From CAVZLD01 sp964522605 (GTDB taxonomy: Bacteria; Planctomycetota; Planctomycetia; Pirellulales; Pirellulaceae), in assembly GCA_964522605.1 (NCBI GenBank), contig CAZFWV010000213.1, forward strand, positions 1-12,264: a stretch of DNA of 12,264 nt, written 5' to 3'. The notes under the pieces are model-generated. The model ran no database searches, was not told the origin of the DNA, and worked only from the letters and a program-made list of their open reading frames with translations. Position 1 is the first letter of the stretch, and every line of letters starts with the position of its first letter. The position numbers were made by a program, and so were the translations under genes. Shown here one piece after another: positions 7,110 through 12,264 of the stretch.

Positions 7110-8174
7110 TTAATCGCGGTTCCCGACCTGGATCGTCGAGATCCAAAGAAACGGCTGTTCCGCTTCGTCGACGCGCAATTCGGCTTCCAGACGCGCCTGG
7201 TACAGTGCCCGATCCAGGATTCGCTGATAGAAACTCCGTTTCGCCGGAAAATTGACCTGGATCTGTTTCAAGTCGATCTGTTGGCGAGCGAGCGCGTTGT
7301 GGTCCACGAGAAACGGAACCTGCAGTCGAGCCTGCAGCGCCGCCAGGGCTTGGTCCAAAGGTGTCTTGGCGATTTCGACTTCCAGGAACTCGAACAGCTT
7401 CGGTAACACGTCTCGGGGTGGCTTCTCTGTTTTCCAGCCGACCGGCCAAGCGTGCTCCGTTGTCCGCGCCGACGTGACTTCCAGGCGAACCGTTCCAGCG
7501 GAATCCTTCGGAACCAGAGCCAGTCCCAGCGGGCGCAGCACGGCGGCAAGCGCCGTACCAGAAGTCAAGCCCGACAGTTCATCGACCACACGCTCGCCGG
7601 AACGCAGCCGGTTGTCGACGGTGCGGTCGATTTGGAGCGGCAGGGTCAGGTCGCGACCAATCTGTTGAATCACGCGCGACGGAGATTGGTCCTTCGTGGG
7701 CTGCCGCACACGCACGGCGAGTCGATCGAAAACGTCGATCAGCGCCTTATCACTCAGACCGAATTCGTTGGAACTGCGCTCGTCTCGGTTCGCAGCCGAG
7801 CCGGTGGCCAGATCACTCAGCCAGCGCTGCAGGCCGGCGTGGTCCTGCAACCGGAATTTGCCACCCGGCAGATAGAGTTGATTGTCGGTTCGGAGGATTC
7901 CCAGCACGTGGTACGAGGTCGTCGCTCCACGACCACGCGTCTCAACACGCGGTGCATCGCCCCCGCGTGCCGTGCGGATCCGCAAGGATTCGAAGGGCAA
8001 TTGTTGAAGGGCGCGCAGCCAATTCGACGGAGCTTCCAGCGACAGTCCCGCTTCGGTGGCCACCTCGAGGTAAACGGCGGCGTTCTCGGCGGAATGACAC
8101 CGGGCCACGGGTACCAAGGTCCAGAAGGCAACGAAGAGAGTGGCGGAAAGCGAGCGAGTAGTTGTACTGTTCAC
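7110..8174 (-). CDS. Secreted protein with two STN (secretin/TonB short N-terminal)-like domains
   Basis: I place the start at GTG 8174, giving 354 residues. This yields a classic signal peptide: a short polar n-region with Arg7, then a hydrophobic core LSATLFVAFWTLVPVA (9-24), with cleavage probably between 24 and 33. The ATG at 8270 would add 32 residues, about half of them encoded by an inverted repeat, and would bury the signal sequence. TTG 8204 is another option. No start has a Shine-Dalgarno. After an N-terminal region of unknown fold, two segments resemble STN domains. The first is about 165-232 (LTLPLQIDRTVDNRL... ALAAVLRPLGLALVP). The second is about 271-350 (PLDQALAALQARLQVPFLVD...). 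STN domains in secretins and TonB receptors bind partners or peptidoglycan, but no secretin or receptor channel domain follows here. No lipobox is seen at Cys26. Function is unknown; the domain call is by eye. Confidence 0.7.
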   Translation of the reverse strand: MNSTTTRSLSATLFVAFWTLVPVARCHSAENAAVYLEVATEAGLSLEAPSNWLRALQQLPFESLRIRTARGGDAPRVETRGRGATTSYHVLGILRTDNQLYLPGGKFRLQDHAGLQRWLSDLATGSAANRDERSSNEFGLSDKALIDVFDRLAVRVRQPTKDQSPSRVIQQIGRDLTLPLQIDRTVDNRLRSGERVVDELSGLTSGTALAAVLRPLGLALVPKDSAGTVRLEVTSARTTEHAWPVGWKTEKPPRDVLPKLFEFLEVEIAKTPLDQALAALQARLQVPFLVDHNALARQQIDLKQIQVNFPAKRSFYQRILDRALYQARLEAELRVDEAEQPFLWISTIQVGNRD

Positions 8175-8225
8175 GGGGCGTGTCGATTCTACAAGTGGTT
8201 TCAAGACCGTTACGGACTGATTTTG

Positions 8226-8304
8226 TGAGCCGACGGCGCTAGCCGCGGGCCACGATTTGCCGAGTCGCATGGAGAATTGGCCCGCGGCTAGCGCCGTCGG
8301 CTCA
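8226..8304. repeat. 27-bp perfect inverted repeat (REP/BIME-like)
   Basis: The arms at 8226-8252 and 8278-8304 are exact reverse complements separated by 25 bases. Each arm starts or ends with the GC-rich core GCCGACGGCGCTAGCCGCGG, which contains its own small hairpin (CGGC-GCTA-GCCG). The element lies between the divergent genes at 7110-8174 and 8555-9553, and its spacer holds the in-frame ATG (8270) that produces a misleading upstream start. Similar GC-rich elements of this style recur in planctomycete genomes, to my recollection. No transposase is nearby. Confidence 0.88.
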
Positions 8305-8483
8305 GGTTCTGAAATGCGCTCTAATCTAATTATGCATCATCATGCGGGGCAGGCCATTCCCTCCGTCCGGCCCGCTCCTGCTTGTGGAATCGTCTTCTGC
8401 ACCGGATTGTGACCGGATCTGGATTGCTTTGCGTACCTTTCTCCGGTCCCCGACTTCCGTTCCGATTTTCCGCCTCCGTCAGG

Positions 8484-8512
8484 TTGCGAAGGAGCCTCCT
8501 GGTCGACAAAAT
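8484..8512 (+). promoter_or_regulatory. Weak promoter candidate with palindrome in the spacer
   Basis: TTGCGA (8484-8489) and CAAAAT (8507-8512) are 17 bp apart, each matching four of six consensus bases. The spacer contains the perfect palindrome AGGAGcCTCCT (8490-8500), a possible repressor site. It would give a leader of about 36 bases before the ATG at 8555. The evidence is slight. Confidence 0.22.
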
Positions 8513-8542
8513 AGCGGCTTCATCATCATCGCCTCTCAATTC

Positions 8543-8549
8543 AAGGAGA
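8543..8549 (+). promoter_or_regulatory. Shine-Dalgarno that decides the isomerase start
   Basis: AAGGAGA, with the AAGGAG core ending six bases before the ATG at 8555, is the best ribosome binding site in the window. It supports 8555 over the in-frame ATG at 8342. Confidence 0.8.
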
Positions 8550-8554
8550 CTGTT

Positions 8555-9553
8555 ATGAGTCGACTGGTCACCCTCTTCACGGGGCAGTGGGCCGACCTGC
8601 CCATCGAAGACATGTGTCGGAAGACGAGAGATTCCGGCTACGATGGCATCGAGTTGGCTTGCTGGGGCGATCACTTTGAGGTGGACAAGGCCTTGGCGGA
8701 TGACAGCTATTGCCGACGGAAACGCGAATTGCTGGAGAAATACGGATTGCAGTGCCACGCGATCAGTGCCCATCTGGTCGGGCAGGCCGTCTGTGATCCG
8801 ATCGACGAGCGGCACAAAGTGATTGTGCCGGAGTACGTTTGGGGGGACGGTGACCCGGCGGGGGTCAATCAGCGCGCGATCGAGGAAATGAAGAACACCG
8901 CCCGGGCGGCGAAGAAATTCGGTGTCGGTGTCGTCAATGGTTTCACCGGTTCAAGCATCTGGCACCTCAACTACTCCTTTCCACCGGTGCCCCAGTCGAT
9001 GATCGATGATGGATTCAAGTTGTTCGCCGATCGCTTCAATCCGATCTTGGATGTGTTTGCTGAATGTGGCGTACGGTTTGCACTGGAAGTTCATCCCACC
9101 GAGATCGCATTCGACATCTACACGGCCGAGATGGCCTTGAAGGCTGTCGATTACCGGGAAGAATTCGGTTTCAACTTCGATCCGAGTCATCTGCACTGGC
9201 AGGGCGTGGATCCGGTGCAGTTCATTCGAGCGTTTCCTGATCGGATCTATCACGTGCACGTGAAGGATTCCATTGTGACGCTTGATGGAAAGAGCGGCAT
9301 CATTGCCAGTCATCTGAACTTCGGTGATCCACGTCGCGGCTGGGATTTTCGTTCGCCGGGTCGTGGTACGGTGAACTTTGAAGAGATCGCCCGCGCGTTG
9401 AATCAGATCGGTTACGACGGTCCGCTTTCCGTCGAATGGGAAGATTGCGGGATGCAACGCGAATTCGGCGCCCAAGAAGCGTGTGCCTTCGTGCGTGAGA
9501 AGATGGGATTCACGCCCAGCGACGTGCAGTTCGACGCGGCGTTTTCGGAATAG
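8555..9553 (+). CDS. Sugar phosphate isomerase/epimerase-like protein (xylose isomerase-like TIM barrel)
   Basis: This 332-residue cytoplasmic protein of the AP-endonuclease-2/xylose isomerase-like superfamily probably isomerises or epimerises a sugar or sugar derivative with a divalent metal. The candidate metal ligands lie in the expected barrel strands: Glu178 (FALEVHP), Asp209 (NFDPSHL), His235 (IYHVHVKD) and Glu294 (LSVEWED). His212 and the His-Val-Lys-Asp segment are also typical. GYDGIELACWGDHF (28-41) is the usual first-strand signature. The start is fixed by AAGGAG at 8543. The next gene begins 25 bases after the stop, so co-transcription with the Tat-exported propeller protein is likely. 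The substrate cannot be told from sequence. Members of this family commonly occur with Gfo/Idh/MocA enzymes, but the one here (2965-4077) is more than 4 kb away. Confidence 0.92.
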   Translation: MSRLVTLFTGQWADLPIEDMCRKTRDSGYDGIELACWGDHFEVDKALADDSYCRRKRELLEKYGLQCHAISAHLVGQAVCDPIDERHKVIVPEYVWGDGDPAGVNQRAIEEMKNTARAAKKFGVGVVNGFTGSSIWHLNYSFPPVPQSMIDDGFKLFADRFNPILDVFAECGVRFALEVHPTEIAFDIYTAEMALKAVDYREEFGFNFDPSHLHWQGVDPVQFIRAFPDRIYHVHVKDSIVTLDGKSGIIASHLNFGDPRRGWDFRSPGRGTVNFEEIARALNQIGYDGPLSVEWEDCGMQREFGAQEACAFVREKMGFTPSDVQFDAAFSE

Positions 9554-9578
9554 GCAATTGCGGAGATTACAGGACGCC

Positions 9579-10691
9579 ATGTCCAGCCATTTTTCCTCGT
9601 CGCAATCGGTACGCCACGTATCGCGTCGGGGGTTTCTCGCAGCCACGGCGGCGGGGGCCGTATCGACCTGGGCGGCTCCCGCTGCGCACACCGCGAGTAA
9701 GACCGATTCTGAGATCATCGTGGGAGAGGGGGACTTCCGGTATCGGGTGCTCCATGATTGGGCACAATTGCCGGATCGTTTCACGTGGCAGACAACGCAC
9801 AACGTGGCCGTCGATCGCGATGGGTTTGTTTATGTGATTCATGAGGGGCATGCAGACAGGAAAGATCATCCTTCCATCTTCGTGTTCGATCCCGAGGGGC
9901 GTTACGTCCGCTCGTTCGGCAGCCAGTTTCAGGGCGGGGGCCACGGGTTGGAAGTGCGTGAAGAAGGGAGCGAACAATTTTTGTATGTGTGCGCCTATCA
10001 GCAAGTGAAGTCGTTCGCCAAGCTGGATCTGCAGGGTGAAACGGTGTGGCAGCGGTGGGCTCCCATGGAGTCGAATCTTTATGCCGCGGGGGAGGATACG
10101 AATCCCCAGAAGATCTGGGGGCGCGATCGGTTCCTGCCGACAAACTTCGCATTTCTGCCCGATGGCGATTTCCTGCTGGCCGACGGCTACGGTTCGTACT
10201 TCATTCATCGATATGATCGCGAGGGGCAATGGAAGTCGTGTTTTGGTGGCCCGGGGCCCGGCGAAGGCACGTTCGATACCCCGCACGGAATCTGGGTCGA
10301 TGATCGGACGCCTGCTGAGCCTCAGATCGTCGTTGCCGACCGGGCACATCACACACTGCAATGGCTGACGCTCGACGGAAAACACCAACGCACCCTAACC
10401 GGGTTTGGTTTGCCCGCGAATCTGGATCGACGTGAGCAACTGCTGCTGGTCCCCGAACTCTATGGCCGAGTCTCGATTTTGGATGGTGAGAATCGTATCG
10501 TTGCACGGTTAGGCGATGATTCTTCGCGCATCCGCAACGACGAACGGTTTGCCATCCGCAGTGATCCGAGTCGTTGGGAACCGGGCCGCTTTGTCCATCC
10601 GCATGACGCGTGCTTTGACAACCAGGGCAATATCTATGTGGCCGAATGGGTGGCAACCGGCCGCGTCTCAAAGCTCTTGCGACTGGCGTGA
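9579..10691 (+). CDS. Tat-exported NHL-type beta-propeller protein
   Basis: The protein has 370 residues from the ATG at 9579; AGGA (9571-9574) lies just upstream. Residues 15-22 (SRRGFLAA) are a twin-arginine signal, followed by a weakly hydrophobic core and likely cleavage near 35-39 (APAAHTA). It should therefore fold in the cytoplasm and be exported. The mature part shows repeated NHL/6-bladed propeller strands of the form 'DxxGxxYVxE/D', for example HNVAVDRDGFVYVIHEGH (74-91), FVFDPEGRYVRSFG (101-114), FAFLPDGDFLLADGYG (190-205), HGIWVDDRTPAEPQIVVAD (236-254) and DACFDNQGNIYVAEW (343-357). PGPGEGTFDTPHGIWV is a classic NHL blade junction. No catalytic motif was recognised; ligand binding or a lyase-like role are both possible. 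Tat export suggests a bound cofactor or metal. It lies between the isomerase and antiporter genes with gaps of 25 and 5 bases. Confidence 0.88.
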   Translation: MSSHFSSSQSVRHVSRRGFLAATAAGAVSTWAAPAAHTASKTDSEIIVGEGDFRYRVLHDWAQLPDRFTWQTTHNVAVDRDGFVYVIHEGHADRKDHPSIFVFDPEGRYVRSFGSQFQGGGHGLEVREEGSEQFLYVCAYQQVKSFAKLDLQGETVWQRWAPMESNLYAAGEDTNPQKIWGRDRFLPTNFAFLPDGDFLLADGYGSYFIHRYDREGQWKSCFGGPGPGEGTFDTPHGIWVDDRTPAEPQIVVADRAHHTLQWLTLDGKHQRTLTGFGLPANLDRREQLLLVPELYGRVSILDGENRIVARLGDDSSRIRNDERFAIRSDPSRWEPGRFVHPHDACFDNQGNIYVAEWVATGRVSKLLRLA

Positions 10692-10696
10692 TCTCG

Positions 10697-12264
10697 ATGC
10701 ACGCGGAGACCGCCGTACAACCGCTCGTTTTCTTCAGCCTGGTTCTGGTGCTCGGAATCACGGCGCAATGGTTAGCGTGGCGTTTACAGCTGCCTTCCAT
10801 TCTGTTGCTGCTAGGTTCTGGTTTTCTGCTGGGCTATGTGTACGGCGACGATCCGCAGATTGCGGGCGGGACGATTACCGACGAGTTGATTCCCTCCCAG
10901 CTGCTCTTCCCCACCGTCTCGTTGGCGGTTGCGGTGATCCTGTTTGAGGGAGGTTTGACGCTGCGCATCAATGCGCTCGGCGATGCAGGAAAAGTCGTCT
11001 TGCGCCTCGTGACACTCGGCGCGCTGATTACCTGGGTTCTGAGTAGTCTGGCCGCCTACCTGTTGGTCGGAATGGGCCCCTACGTCTCCGCCTTGACCGG
11101 AGCAATCCTCGTTGTCACCGGACCCACGGTGATTGGTCCGTTGTTACGTCACGTGCGTCCCTCGCGACGGATCGGTTCGATCCTGCAATGGGAGGGCATC
11201 GTGATCGATCCGATTGGCGCCGTCGCGGCAGCGGTCGTCTTCGACGCCGTGGTGATTGGTCGGACGTCGGGCTCCCTGTTTACGTTGGTTCGCATCCTGG
11301 CCGTGGGCGTCGGGCTCGGGCTGCTCACCGCCTTCATTCTCGTGCGCTGGCTGCGGAGATACTGGATCCCCGATTTTCTGCACAGTCCGGTGTTTCTTGC
11401 GGCGGCGACCGGGATGTATGCCTTATCGCATGAACTGGCACCCGAGGCCGGGCTGGTGACAGTGACGGTATTGGGGATCGCTCTGGCCAATCAGCGTCAG
11501 GTTCCGGTCCGTCACGTGCTGGAGTTCAAAGAGAACCTGCGCGTGCTGCTGATCTCGTGCCTCTTCATCGTCTTGGCCGCGCGGATTCGTATCGAGGATC
11601 TGTTCCAGTTGGGCGGCGGCGGTGTCCTGTTTCTGGTTGTGTTGATTTTTGTCGTCCGGCCGTTGTCCGTATTCTTCGCGACCTGGGGCAGCGACCTTTC
11701 GTGGCAAGAACGCACGTTTCTTGCGTTCCTCGCCCCGCGCGGGATCGTTGCCGCCGCAGTCTCTTCGGTCTTCGCCCTCGAAGTGACTCATTTCAGTCAG
11801 CAATTCCCGGACTCCGCGGGGTTGGTTGGACCCGAGAAGATCGTGCCGTTGACCTTTCTGGTGATTGTGGGAACCGTGGCGTTCTACGGTCCCGTTTCCG
11901 CGCCCTTGGCAAGATGGCTCGGACTAGCCGGCAAGAATCCCCAAGGGATCCTCTTTGCGGGAGCGGCGGATTGGGTTCGATCCTTGGCGAAAGTTCTGCA
12001 TCAGGAAGGAATCCCGGTTCTGATGGTGGATACGAACTACCGCCATGTTGCCGCCGCGACGATGGCGGGCTTGCCAAGTCAGTGTGCGAGTATCGTGTCC
12101 GAGTACATGGAAGAGATCGATCTGGCGGGGATCGGCCGATTACTCGCGGTGACCCCGAACGATGATTTGAATACATTGGCTGCGATGGAGTTCGCGCCCG
12201 TATTTGGCCGCGAAAACGTCTATCAGTTGTCACCGGGGGAGGCAATGCTCAAGAAACGCGAAAC
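10697..12264 (+). CDS. CPA1-type cation/proton antiporter with C-terminal RCK (TrkA-N)-like domain (3' end beyond window)
   Basis: The frame stays open to the last base, giving at least 522 residues. Residues 1-410 form a membrane domain of roughly 11-12 hydrophobic helices of the NhaP/CPA1 type, which exchanges Na+ or K+ for H+ across the inner membrane. Conserved spots are FEGGLTL (83-89), TGPTVIGPLL (141-150), EGIVIDPIGA (166-175, with ion-binding candidate Asp171) and APRGIVAAAV (346-355, Arg348). From about 415 a Rossmann-like RCK-N segment follows (GILFAGAADWVRSLAKVL... VLMVDTN... LLAVTPNDDLN). The nucleotide loop is degenerate, with GAADWV in place of GxGxxG, while Asp445 at the end of strand two is kept. 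The start is either ATG 10697 or the in-frame GTG 10688, which overlaps the preceding stop as GTGA. Neither has a clear Shine-Dalgarno. Confidence 0.9.
   Translation, partial: MHAETAVQPLVFFSLVLVLGITAQWLAWRLQLPSILLLLGSGFLLGYVYGDDPQIAGGTITDELIPSQLLFPTVSLAVAVILFEGGLTLRINALGDAGKVVLRLVTLGALITWVLSSLAAYLLVGMGPYVSALTGAILVVTGPTVIGPLLRHVRPSRRIGSILQWEGIVIDPIGAVAAAVVFDAVVIGRTSGSLFTLVRILAVGVGLGLLTAFILVRWLRRYWIPDFLHSPVFLAAATGMYALSHELAPEAGLVTVTVLGIALANQRQVPVRHVLEFKENLRVLLISCLFIVLAARIRIEDLFQLGGGGVLFLVVLIFVVRPLSVFFATWGSDLSWQERTFLAFLAPRGIVAAAVSSVFALEVTHFSQQFPDSAGLVGPEKIVPLTFLVIVGTVAFYGPVSAPLARWLGLAGKNPQGILFAGAADWVRSLAKVLHQEGIPVLMVDTNYRHVAAATMAGLPSQCASIVSEYMEEIDLAGIGRLLAVTPNDDLNTLAAMEFAPVFGRENVYQLSPGEAMLKKRE

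Larger units (their letters stand above)
8305..8554. other. Intergenic leader region before the isomerase gene
   Basis: With the 8226-8304 repeat and the bases before it, this forms a 380-base gene-free stretch (8175-8554). The plus frame from 8342 is open into the isomerase gene, but the translated extension has no family similarity, and a good ribosome binding site sits at 8543. A weak promoter candidate is noted at 8484-8512. An AT-rich patch around 8321-8335 (CTAATCTAATTATGC) may also hold a -10, but I could not pair it with a -35. Confidence 0.5.

Noticed and set aside
7110..7668. Plus-strand and alternative minus-strand frames overlapping the STN-like gene
   Set aside because: They are arginine- and serine-rich shadows with no recognisable features; the signal peptide and domain pattern support only the minus-strand gene.
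8342..8554. 71-residue N-terminal extension of the isomerase gene
   Set aside because: It has no similarity to the family, while AAGGAG at 8543 and the first barrel strand support the start at 8555.

Overview
The window looks like ordinary chromosome of a planctomycete (Planctomycetia). This is an inference from four things: the protein mix (a standalone Gfo/Idh/MocA oxidoreductase, a xylose-isomerase-like TIM barrel followed by a Tat-exported beta-propeller, and a secreted protein with STN-like domains), the moderately high GC content, the weak or absent Shine-Dalgarno sequences at several starts, and three different families of hairpin-forming intergenic repeats. No phage, IS element, CRISPR array, tRNA or rRNA was recognised.

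Layout. Positions 1-665 hold a possible C-terminal end of an upstream gene, then pyrE (orotate phosphoribosyltransferase, pyrimidine synthesis). Positions 701-839 hold one inverted and three tandem copies of a short hairpin repeat. Positions 897-1628 encode an unrecognised protein with a PD-(D/E)xK-like N-terminal pattern and a winged-helix-like C-terminus. A 26-bp inverted repeat (1657-1739) separates it from a minus-strand NRDE/TANGO2-family Ntn-hydrolase-like gene (1840-2613). A 351-bp divergent gap follows. Next come a Gfo/Idh/MocA oxidoreductase (2965-4077), a likely promoter (4145-4173), and a tight fabH-pepF pair (4211-7098). On the opposite strand, convergent with pepF, lies a secreted STN-like protein gene (7110-8174), whose upstream side carries a third inverted repeat (8226-8304). 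The right end is a compact plus-strand cluster: sugar isomerase/epimerase-like protein (8555-9553), Tat-exported NHL-type beta-propeller protein (9579-10691) and a CPA1-type cation/proton antiporter with a C-terminal RCK-like domain (from 10697, cut by the window end).

How the genes fit together. Most are housekeeping or single-gene units: pyrE (UMP synthesis), fabH (initiation of fatty acid synthesis) and pepF (cytoplasmic oligopeptide turnover). The fabH-pepF and isomerase-propeller-antiporter sets are spaced like operons (gaps of 8, 25 and 5 nt), but no shared pathway is evident. The least ordinary items are the nuclease-like protein of unknown function at 897-1628 and the three unrelated hairpin repeat families. 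The latter resemble REP/BIME-like elements and create misleading open frames. I do not see a convincing new multi-gene system in this window.
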